Below are positions 6,641 to 12,766 of a stretch of DNA of 13,050 nucleotides, piece by piece. The translations under genes and the position numbers were made by a program. The first letter of the stretch is position 1; each line of letters opens with the position of its first letter. Origin of the DNA: VRUE01 sp035707825 (GTDB lineage Bacteria; Actinomycetota; Thermoleophilia; Solirubrobacterales; 70-9); NCBI GenBank assembly GCA_035707825.1, contig DASSTR010000023.1, positions 1 through 13,050 of the forward strand, in the 5' to 3' direction. Under the pieces are notes generated by a model, which made no database searches, was not told the origin of the DNA, and saw only the letters and a program-made list of their open reading frames with translations.

Positions 6641-8249
6641 GGCTCCAGCACAAGCCCGTTCGGAGGCCGCCAGCGACGGTGCGATCAAGGTCCGGCGCGC
6701 GCTGGTCTCGGTATCGGACAAGACCGGGGTGACCGACTTCGCCAGGGGGCTGGCGGCGCTCGGCGTCGAGATCCTCTCCACGGGCGGTACCGCGGCCGCC
6801 CTGCGCGAGGAGGGCCTCGAGGTGACCGACGTCTCCGACTTCACCGGCCAGGAAGAGATTCTCGACGGCCGGGTCAAGACCCTCCACCCCCGCCTTCACG
6901 CGGCCCTGCTGGCGCGGCGCGACGACCCCGAGCACATGGCGACGCTGGAGCGCGAGGGGATCGCGCCGATCGACCTCGTCTGCGTGAACCTCTACCCCTT
7001 CGAGGCGACCATCTCTGGCCACGAAGTCCCCCACGAGACGGCGATCGAGAAGATCGACATCGGCGGCCCGACGATGATCCGCGCCGCCGCCAAGAACCAC
7101 GCCGGGGTCGTGGTGGTCGTCAAACCGGAGTCCTATGACGCCGTGCTGGCCGAGCTGGACGAGTCGGGTGGCGAGGTCTCAGCGCCGACGCGGCACTGGC
7201 TGGCCAACGAGGCGTTCGCCCAAACGGCGCGCTACGAGTCGGCGATCAGCGGCTGGTTCTCCTCCCCGTATGAGGACTTCCCCGAACACCTCGCGGTCGC
7301 CTACGAGAAGGTCCTCGACCTCTCCTACGGCGAGAACCCGCACCAGCGGGCGGCGCTCTACTCCGAGGCGGGGGTCCGCAGCCACATCCTCTCGCGGGTC
7401 TCGAAGCTGCACGGGCGCGCGCTCTCCTTCAACAACGTCCTCGACCTCGACTCGGCGCGCAACCTGGCCGGCGACTTCGAGAGCCCCGTCTGCGTGATCG
7501 TCAAGCACAACAACCCCTGCGGGGTGGCGATCGGAGCCGGACCGCTCGAGGCCTACCTGAAGGCCCTCGCCTGCGACCCGGTCTCCGCCTACGGCGGGAT
7601 CATCGCCTTCAACCGGCCGATCGGGAAGGAGCTGGCGGAGGAGCTGCACAAGAACTTCATCGAGGTGCTGATCGCACCCGGCTTCGAGGACGGAGCGCTG
7701 GAGGTGCTGCAGCAGAAGGAGGCGATCCGGATCCTCTGCGAGGAGGAGCGCCGCCAGCCCGACCCGGCCGAACGTGACGTCAAGCGGGTCCTCGGCGGCC
7801 TACTGATCCAGGATCGCGACGGCGACCCCGAGCCGCGCGAGATCATGGAGGTGGTCACCGAGCGCGAGCCGAGCGAGGCTGAGTGGGACGACCTGTCCTT
7901 CGCCTGGACCGTCTCGCGCCGGGTGCGCTCGAACGCGATCGTGATCGCCAAGGGCGGCGCGACGCTGGGGATCGGCGCCGGCCAGATGAGCCGCGTCGAC
8001 TCGGTCCGCCTCGCGGTCGAGAAGTGCCGCGCTGCCCACGGCGATAAGGCCGATGAGCTCCTGGCCGGCTCCGCCGTCGCCTCCGACGCCTTCTTCCCCT
8101 TCGCCGATGGCCCTGAGCTGGCGCTGGAGGCCGGCTCGACCGCCGTGATCCAACCGGGCGGCTCCAAACGCGACGGCGAGGTGATCGCCGCCTGCGACGA
8201 GCAGGGTGTCGCCATGGTCTTCACCAAGCACCGCCACTTCCGCCACTGA
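6633..8249 (+). CDS. purH: Bifunctional AICAR transformylase / IMP cyclohydrolase
   Basis: PurH performs the last two steps to IMP. The 538-residue protein is slightly longer than typical (about 520), with a 20-residue N-terminal extension before RRALVSVSDKTGV. The cyclohydrolase domain (about 20-160) contains STGGTAAAL, DGRVKTLHPRLHAALL and KIDIGGPTMIRAAAKNH. The transformylase domain has SFNNVLDLDSA and KHNNPCGVAIG (residues about 290-300, with the catalytic Lys-His pair). The protein ends in the family's conserved QPGGSKRDGEVIAACDEQG and VFTKHRHFRH. The ATG overlaps the purN stop (ATGAGTGA), consistent with translational coupling. No folD or other purine gene follows. Confidence 0.97.
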   Translation: MSEAPAQARSEAASDGAIKVRRALVSVSDKTGVTDFARGLAALGVEILSTGGTAAALREEGLEVTDVSDFTGQEEILDGRVKTLHPRLHAALLARRDDPEHMATLEREGIAPIDLVCVNLYPFEATISGHEVPHETAIEKIDIGGPTMIRAAAKNHAGVVVVVKPESYDAVLAELDESGGEVSAPTRHWLANEAFAQTARYESAISGWFSSPYEDFPEHLAVAYEKVLDLSYGENPHQRAALYSEAGVRSHILSRVSKLHGRALSFNNVLDLDSARNLAGDFESPVCVIVKHNNPCGVAIGAGPLEAYLKALACDPVSAYGGIIAFNRPIGKELAEELHKNFIEVLIAPGFEDGALEVLQQKEAIRILCEEERRQPDPAERDVKRVLGGLLIQDRDGDPEPREIMEVVTEREPSEAEWDDLSFAWTVSRRVRSNAIVIAKGGATLGIGAGQMSRVDSVRLAVEKCRAAHGDKADELLAGSAVASDAFFPFADGPELALEAGSTAVIQPGGSKRDGEVIAACDEQGVAMVFTKHRHFRH

Positions 8250-8493
8250 GGCCGCGGCCGTTTTCCACGGCGGCTCTCTAACTCGAGGTCTAGGAGGGTC
8301 GCGCCTTGCGCCGCTGAGGCGCACCGATCGCCGGATTTTTGGCCTGTCCAGCCACCGGACAGGGTCTAGACTGGCTGCCGCAGCATTGGTTTTCAGCGGC
8401 GAAGCATTCAACCGCCGGTGAGGAGCTCCGCCAAGTCGCGCGGGACACCTCGTTGCGTGCCGGTTGGGTGCGCTGGAGGCGCTCTGAAGGTCA
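8250..8493 (+). other. 244-bp gap between purH and the HD-GYP gene
   Basis: This gap holds no convincing gene. It contains a hairpin TGCGCC-GCTGA-GGCGCA (8307-8323), with TTTTT 13 nt later (8336-8340), a possible purH terminator. A second perfect stem follows, CCTGTCC-N7-GGACAGG (8343-8363). TAGACT (8367-8372) just after it resembles an actinobacterial -10, so the second inverted repeat may be an operator for the HD-GYP gene. I looked for a cyclic-di-GMP riboswitch core and did not find one. Confidence 0.4.
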
Positions 8494-9966
8494 ATGCCAA
8501 CGGAGCGACCAACACCATTCGTCATCGCCATTCAGGTGGCGCTGCTGTGTGCCGTCGCCGGCGTGGCCGTCCTTGCCGCCCCGAGCGCCGACTGGGACCC
8601 GGTCCTGTTCGGGATCCTGCTGAGCCTGTCGGTCTTCAGCGACGTGATGGCGATCGAGACCGCGACGCCGCTGAAGGTGACGGGCAGCTTCCTGGCCATC
8701 ATCCTGGCGATGGTCCTCCTCGGCGGCGCGCCGGCGGCGCTGATCGGGGTGCTGACCATCCTCGTGGGCTGGGTGCACTGCCGCGAGTCGGCCGACCTGC
8801 TCCTCAACAACATCCTTACCTACGCGACCTTCCCCCTGATCGGGGGTCTCTTCTTCCTCGGTGTCATGGACATCGCCGAGATCGCGACCGGCTCGGTCTC
8901 CTACTACCTGCTCGTCTTCGCGACCTTCTTCGTGGCCCTCACGATCAACTTCGCGATGATCTGGGCCTACACGTGCTACGCCGAGCGCATCCCGTTCATG
9001 GTCGGAGTGCGCAGGGTGTTCTTCGTCGTGCTGCCCTCCGAGTTGGCGGCGGCGATGATGGCCAGCGGCGCCGTGGTCATCTACTACGTGGTGGGTCTGG
9101 CGGCGGTGGCGCTGTTTGGAGTCGCGCTGGTCATCTTCCAGTACCTGCTCGGCGCGTTGCTCCTCTCGGAGAAGCGCGCCAGCGACCTGGAGGTCCGCAC
9201 CAAGCAGTTGGAGGACCGCACCAAGCAGTTGGCGAGCTTCCAGGTCGGGGTGCTGAGCGCACTGCTGCGCACCCTTGACCTGCGCGACCAGATGACCGCC
9301 CGCCACAGCGCCGCGGTCGCGCGCTACTCGCAGGCGATCGCAAGGCGGGCGGGGTTCTCCAAAGAGCAGGAAGAGCTCGTCCACATCGCGGCGCTGCTGC
9401 ACGACATCGGCAAGTTCATCCTCCCCGATCGCATTCTCAAGGCCGGCGTGCCGCTCACCGAGGAGGACTGGATGCTGATCCGCCGCCATCCTCAGCAGGG
9501 CGCCCGGGTCGTCGGCGCGCTCGACGGCTACGGACCGGTCGCCGACCTCATCCTGGCCCATCACGAGCGTGTCGACGGGAACGGCTACCCGCGGGAAATC
9601 GGCGGCGAGGAAATCCCAGAGCTGGCGCGGATCATCTCGGTCGCCGACGCCTACGACGTGATGACCGCCAGGGATTCCTACCGGCGGCCGATGTCCCCCT
9701 ACGAAGCGATGCAGGAGCTCCGTGGCGCCGCCGGCACCCAGCTCGACTCCAGCTTCGTCGCGATCTTCATCCAGCTGCTGGAAGGCAGGGACGTCGACTT
9801 CTACCCCGAGGAGCGCCCCGATTTCGAGCGCGAGCTCGCGCTCGAGGCGCGCATCGCCGAAGCCGCGCGACCCGTCGTCAGCGTGATCCAGTCGGGGATG
9901 GAAGCGGACGACGCCGGGCCCCGAGCCGGCGAGGGAGCTCTGGCGGTGGCGAGGGCGGGCGCCTAA
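8494..9966 (+). CDS. Membrane-anchored HD-GYP domain protein (predicted c-di-GMP phosphodiesterase)
   Basis: This protein of 490 residues degrades, by family, the second messenger cyclic di-GMP. Residues about 9-225 are a run of hydrophobic helices (six to eight) forming a membrane sensor of the MASE/7TM type; I cannot name the exact family. A short coiled linker follows (SEKRASDLEVRTKQLEDRTKQLA), with two identical-phase heptads. The catalytic domain begins at about 250. It has the HD pair His303-Asp304 in LLHDIGKF, His356-His357 in HHERVDGNGYP (the GYP motif, 364-366), and RIISVADAYDVMTA. All key metal residues I know for the family are present. The C-terminal 60 residues are acidic and variable. 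ATG at 8494 has GAAGG very close (3 nt) and GGAGG 14 nt upstream. Its stop overlaps the convergent LOG-family gene by 4 bp. Confidence 0.92.
   Translation: MPTERPTPFVIAIQVALLCAVAGVAVLAAPSADWDPVLFGILLSLSVFSDVMAIETATPLKVTGSFLAIILAMVLLGGAPAALIGVLTILVGWVHCRESADLLLNNILTYATFPLIGGLFFLGVMDIAEIATGSVSYYLLVFATFFVALTINFAMIWAYTCYAERIPFMVGVRRVFFVVLPSELAAAMMASGAVVIYYVVGLAAVALFGVALVIFQYLLGALLLSEKRASDLEVRTKQLEDRTKQLASFQVGVLSALLRTLDLRDQMTARHSAAVARYSQAIARRAGFSKEQEELVHIAALLHDIGKFILPDRILKAGVPLTEEDWMLIRRHPQQGARVVGALDGYGPVADLILAHHERVDGNGYPREIGGEEIPELARIISVADAYDVMTARDSYRRPMSPYEAMQELRGAAGTQLDSSFVAIFIQLLEGRDVDFYPEERPDFERELALEARIAEAARPVVSVIQSGMEADDAGPRAGEGALAVARAGA
9189..9230 (+). repeat. In-frame 21-bp tandem repeat encoding one heptad
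   Basis: Two adjacent 21-bp units (9189-9209 and 9210-9230) differ at a single base and encode (V/D)RTKQLE-like heptads in the linker between the membrane sensor and the HD-GYP domain. Exactly seven codons per unit keeps coiled-coil register, so the duplication lengthens the signalling helix by two turns without altering its phase. Confidence 0.85.
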
Positions 9967-10649
9967 GCAGTCATCTCGCGCTGGCGTTCACTGGCTCTGT
10001 TCACGTGCTCGCAGACCTGCATCGGCTCGTCGACGGTGACGAGGAGCCCTCGGTCGCCGGCCGAGATCAGGCCATTCTGCTCGAGGCTGCTTTCCATCCA
10101 TTCGAGCAGCGGGCTCCAGAAGTCGGAGCCGACCAGGATGGTCGGGAAGTGCTCGATGCGGTGCGTCTGGATCAGGGTCAGGCTCTCGAACAGCTCGTCC
10201 AGCGTGCCGAAGCCGCCGGGGAAGATGACGAAGGCGCGGGCGTAGCGGACGAACATCAGCTTGCGGGCAAAGAAGTAGTGGAATTCGAGGGCGCGGTTGA
10301 CGTAGGGGTTGACCTCCTGCTCGGCGGGCAGCTGGATGTTCAGCCCGACGGAAAGGCCCCCCGCTTCGGCGGCGCCCCGATTCGCCGCCTCCATCAGGCC
10401 CGGCCCGCCGCCGGTGATCACCGTGTAGCCGTGCTTGGCGAGGCAGGCGCCGGTCTCGCGGCAGAGCTCGTACCTGGGGTGGCCCTCCTTGATCCGCGCG
10501 GACCCGAAAATGGAGACGCCGTCATCGACGTCGCGCAGGGCGTCGAAGCCGCGGTCGACCTCGGCGCTGATCCGCTCCAGCCGGTGCTCGTCCTCCTCCT
10601 CGACGTCGACGGGCTGGCGGAGGAGCTGGCGGTCGCGCTCGAAGCTCAC
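9963..10649 (-). CDS. LOG/TIGR00730 family Rossmann-fold protein (predicted nucleotide phosphoribohydrolase)
   Basis: Proteins of this family cleave the N-glycosidic bond of nucleoside 5'-monophosphates (cytokinin-activating LOG enzymes; bacterial members act on AMP). The 228-residue protein contains both family signatures: TVITGGGPGLMEAANRGA (76-93) and VIFPGGFGTLDELFE (141-155), with Arg129 and Lys130 (FARKLMF) between. An acidic N-terminal stretch of about 45 residues precedes the fold (VSIFGSAR), as in the longer bacterial class. GTG at 10649 overlaps the upstream cupin gene's TGA by 4 bp (GTGA), so the two are probably co-translated. Its stop overlaps the HD-GYP stop on the other strand. 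The actual substrate is not determinable here. Confidence 0.9.
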   Translation of the reverse strand: MSFERDRQLLRQPVDVEEEDEHRLERISAEVDRGFDALRDVDDGVSIFGSARIKEGHPRYELCRETGACLAKHGYTVITGGGPGLMEAANRGAAEAGGLSVGLNIQLPAEQEVNPYVNRALEFHYFFARKLMFVRYARAFVIFPGGFGTLDELFESLTLIQTHRIEHFPTILVGSDFWSPLLEWMESSLEQNGLISAGDRGLLVTVDEPMQVCEHVNRASERQREMTA

Positions 10650-10999
10650 CGGCCGTAGCGGTCGCGCAGGCGCACCACGTCGTCGAGGTGGGGTGTCGAT
10701 ACCTCGAGGACCACCGAGTGCTCCAGCGCCGCGATCGAGTGCACCGTCCCCGGCTCGACCCGCCAGGCCTGGCCCGGCTCGATCTCCTCCTCTTCGAGCT
10801 CCTCCTCGCTGGGGCCGCGGGTCAGCCGCAGCCGGCCCGAGAGCAGATAGGAGCTCTCGTCCTTGCGGCGATGCAGCTGCAGGGAAAGCTCATGACCGGC
10901 CTCCACGTAGAGGAGCTTGCCGGCGTAGTGCTCGGTCTCGGCCCACCAGAGCTCGTGCCCCCAGGGCTTCTCGACGCGCTGTGGCTCACCTGCTGGCAC
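10646..10999 (-). CDS. Small cupin resembling the C-terminal domain of type II phosphomannose isomerase
   Basis: This 117-residue single cupin starts RVEKPWGHELWW (8-19), the hallmark opening of the mannose-6-phosphate isomerase/mannose-1-phosphate guanylyltransferase cupin domain. Motif 1 is SLQLHRRKDESSYLLSG (39-55), with Gln41, His43 and Glu48 as likely metal ligands. Motif 2 includes VEPGTVHSI with His87. The family's HHHR is changed to HRRK. No nucleotidyltransferase domain is attached, so it is a stand-alone cupin that may isomerise or bind a sugar phosphate. The GTG start at 10999 fits the domain border, but no clear Shine-Dalgarno is seen. It overlaps the downstream LOG-family gene by 4 bp, which suggests a shared pathway. 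Confidence 0.82.
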   Translation of the reverse strand: MPAGEPQRVEKPWGHELWWAETEHYAGKLLYVEAGHELSLQLHRRKDESSYLLSGRLRLTRGPSEEELEEEEIEPGQAWRVEPGTVHSIAALEHSVVLEVSTPHLDDVVRLRDRYGR

Positions 11000-11089
11000 A
11001 CCGTCACCGTACCGGGCAAGGCGGCATTGCGATTCAGGGCATTTTTAGGGCGCCGGCGGGACAACTCGGCCGGCGGTAGGGGGTTGCTA

Positions 11090-11222
11090 GGTTGAACATC
11101 AATCCGAGCCGTGTCGCTCAGGCGACAACGGACGGGGGACCCAGGCAGTTGGGGCGAGTGAGCCGGTGATCCGGCTCTAGCGGTGTCGACCGCGAGCCCG
11201 TCAGCTAACCCCGTAGGAAACC
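11090..11222 (+). promoter_or_regulatory. Cyclic-di-AMP riboswitch (ydaO/yuaA class)
   Basis: The leader of the CBS-domain gene carries the conserved blocks of the ydaO aptamer in the correct order. AATCCGA (11101-11107) comes first, then a hairpin TGTCGC-TCAG-GCGACA (11112-11127). ACGGGGGACCCA (11132-11142) and TTGGGGCGAGT (11149-11159) follow. Next are a 7-bp hairpin GAGCCGG-TGAT-CCGGCTC (11160-11177) and a 5-bp hairpin GCGGT-GTCG-ACCGC (11180-11193). The last block is GAGCCCGTCAGCTAACCCCG (11194-11213). CGGGG near 11133-11137 can pair with CCCCG at 11209-11213, where recalled family members have CGGAG with CUCCG, a compensatory change. The closing P1 stem is weak (GGTT/AACC at the ends). 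The Shine-Dalgarno lies 9 nt past the last conserved block, so control of translation is plausible. Family members usually switch expression off when c-di-AMP is high. Confidence 0.88.
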
Positions 11223-11240
11223 GACAGGAGGAGGCCGAAG

Positions 11241-11861
11241 ATGGCAATGCAGAGCGAAGAGAAGAATGATCGATCGCTTAAGGCCCGCGCCCAGGCTGCG
11301 CTCGCGGAGCTGGGAAGTAGGAAGAGCTGGAAGCGCAAATCGAACGCCGATGACGGGACCCTGGTCCGCGACGCGATGAGCCGCCGGGTTGCCGCGATAG
11401 ACACCGACGCCTCCGTGGCGGAGGCAGCGGAGCGCCTCGCCGAGCAGGACGTGGGCGTGCTGGCGATTTGCCGCTCCGGCGATCGTTTGAAGGGCGTGAT
11501 CACCGATCGCGACATCGTCGTCCGCGTGCTCAGCCAGGGCCTCGATCCCGACGCGTTGACCGTCGGCGAGTGTGGATCAGGCGAGCCGGCAACCGTCTCA
11601 CCGCACCAAACGCTCGGCCAGGCCGCGCAGCGGATGGAGGAGGAGCAGGTGCGCCGTCTTCCCGTGACCCAGGCGGGCCGGGTGGTCGGGATCCTCAGCC
11701 ACTCCGACCTGGCGGCCCACGGCGCCGGGCGCCGGGCGGGGCACCTGCTGGAGCTACTGGCACGGTGCGGTGGAGATCGCCGCTCGGCTCGCTGGCTGCT
11801 CGACCACCCCTATCGGGCAGAACGACAAATCGCCGATTCGGCTCCGCGCCTTCGCGGCTAG
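11241..11861 (+). CDS. Tandem CBS-domain protein under a c-di-AMP riboswitch
   Basis: This 206-residue soluble protein has two CBS modules forming a Bateman domain. CBS1 spans about 42-100 (LVRDAMSRRVAAIDTDASVAEAAERL, ending GVITDRDIVVRVL). CBS2 spans about 106-160 (TVGECGSGEPATVSPHQTLGQAAQRM, ending RLPVTQAGRVVGILSHSDLA). Bateman domains bind adenine nucleotides such as AMP, ATP or c-di-AMP. A basic N-terminal 40 residues (KARAQAALAELGSRKSWKRKS) and an arginine-rich C-terminal tail flank them; no catalytic domain is present. The start is secure: AGGAGGAGG at 11226-11234 is 6 nt before ATG 11241. Expression should respond to c-di-AMP through the leader. Its target is unknown; a regulatory partner of a transporter or enzyme is possible. 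The stop overlaps the convergent gene by 4 bp (CTAG). Confidence 0.9.
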   Translation: MAMQSEEKNDRSLKARAQAALAELGSRKSWKRKSNADDGTLVRDAMSRRVAAIDTDASVAEAAERLAEQDVGVLAICRSGDRLKGVITDRDIVVRVLSQGLDPDALTVGECGSGEPATVSPHQTLGQAAQRMEEEQVRRLPVTQAGRVVGILSHSDLAAHGAGRRAGHLLELLARCGGDRRSARWLLDHPYRAERQIADSAPRLRG

Positions 11862-12460
11862 CTCCGGCGGTAGCGGATGTGCGTGGCGAGCGGTGAGTGG
11901 AGCGCCTCGACCGGCTCAAAGTCGAAGGACTCGACTCCGTCGAACAGCCGCTCGCCGGACCCGAACAGGACGGGCGCCACGTCGAGCGTGAGTTCGTCGA
12001 TCACTCCGGCGGCGAGCGCCTGCCGGACGGTCGAGGCGCCGCCCGCGATGTCGATGCCACCCTCGCCGGCCGCCTCACACGCCTGCGCGTATGCGGCGTC
12101 GAAGCCTTCGGTGACGAAGTGGAAGCTCGTGCCGCCCTCCATCTCGATCGGCTCGCGGGCGTGGTGGGTGAGCACGAAGACCGGCGCGTGGTAGGGCGGC
12201 TCGGGACCCCACCATCCATCCCAGTCCTCATCCCACTCGCCGCGGACCGGCCCGAACATGTTGCGGCCCATGACGTAGGCACCGCGCGGTCGCATCAGCC
12301 AACCCTCTGCCGTCGCGTCGGCGTCGTTCTCGCGCACCTCGCCGAGGTGCCAGCTATGGACCTCCCTGCCGCGCTTCCCCAGCGGGTTCTCCCGGCTCTG
12401 GTCCGGCCCGGCGACGAAGCCGTCTAGCGAGATCGACATGTGGCAGGTGGTGTCCGTCAT
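11858..12460 (-). CDS. RibD C-terminal / dihydrofolate-reductase-like family protein
   Basis: This 200-residue cytosolic protein has the NADPH-dependent DHFR-like fold. The N-terminal MSISLDGFVAGPDQS (8-22) is the family hallmark. RGAYVMGRNMFG follows, and the C-terminal block GIDIAGGASTVRQALAAGVIDELTLDVAPVLFGSGERLFDG is also typical. Members include the riboflavin pathway reductase domain and many uncharacterised stand-alone proteins such as this one. It has no deaminase domain, so I do not assign riboflavin synthesis. The ATG at 12460 matches the family start (MTDTTCHMSIS); the frame is open 26 codons further up without family content. No clear Shine-Dalgarno is seen. Upstream lie the tandem palindromic repeats and tRNA-Lys. 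Confidence 0.88.
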   Translation of the reverse strand: MTDTTCHMSISLDGFVAGPDQSRENPLGKRGREVHSWHLGEVRENDADATAEGWLMRPRGAYVMGRNMFGPVRGEWDEDWDGWWGPEPPYHAPVFVLTHHAREPIEMEGGTSFHFVTEGFDAAYAQACEAAGEGGIDIAGGASTVRQALAAGVIDELTLDVAPVLFGSGERLFDGVESFDFEPVEALHSPLATHIRYRRS

Positions 12461-12518
12461 CGCTAGATCTACTCGTCCGTTTCTCTTACCGCGCCTCGAC
12501 CACCGGGAGGGGTTGACG

Positions 12519-12564
12519 TGTCTACGATGTCTCGACACATCTGTCTCCTATGTCTTGAGACATC
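12519..12564. repeat. Two tandem 23-bp units, each with an internal palindrome
   Basis: Units 12519-12541 and 12542-12564 are directly adjacent and identical at 19 of 23 positions. Each contains a palindrome: GATGTCTCGACACATC (12526-12541, 14 of 16 symmetric) and ATGTCTTGAGACAT (12550-12563, perfect except the two central bases). Their centres are 23 bp apart, close to two helical turns, so two dimers would bind on the same DNA face. They lie 59 bp upstream of the reductase-like gene and 6 bp from the 3' end of the tRNA. Either an operator array or a leftover insertion-sequence end fits. Confidence 0.7.
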
Positions 12565-12570
12565 ACACAG

Positions 12571-12644
12571 TGCCCCCGGCGGGATTCGAACCCGCGCCGC
12601 GCGGCTTAAAAGGCCGCCGCTCTAACCAACTGAGCTACAGGGGC
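12571..12644 (-). tRNA. tRNA-Lys (anticodon UUU)
   Basis: The minus strand folds into a full 74-nt cloverleaf. The acceptor is GCCCCTG with CGGGGGC (one G-T wobble) plus discriminator A. The D arm is GCTC-AGTTGGTTA-GAGC. The anticodon arm is GCGGC-CTTTTAA-GCCGC with TTT at the anticodon. The variable loop has 5 nt, and the T arm is GCGGG-TTCGAAT-CCCGC. The 3' CCA is not encoded; the next bases are CTG. UUU reads AAA and wobble-reads AAG. No upstream tRNA or clear promoter was identified. Confidence 0.97.
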
Positions 12645-12766
12645 AAGAGTCGCGGGTTCGGCTCTGGATAGCCGTTTCCTCGACCGTGCTGGCTACCAGG
12701 TTAGAGCCTTGGGGCGGGTAGGCGTCAGCTTCGCTGCCGCTGCCGCCCAATCGAAGCTTCGGCCGG

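Noticed and set aside
8250..8493. Cyclic-di-GMP riboswitch ahead of the HD-GYP gene
   Set aside because: I looked for the class I conserved core and its receptor segments and did not see them; only simple hairpins are present.
8491..9564. 357-codon minus-strand frame across the HD-GYP gene
   Set aside because: The translation is a string of charged residues (H, D, E, Q, R) typical of antisense reading. The plus strand encodes clear HD-GYP motifs.
12519..12644. tRNA attachment site of an integrated element
   Set aside because: No integrase, no phage gene and no second copy of the tRNA 3' end are visible within the window.
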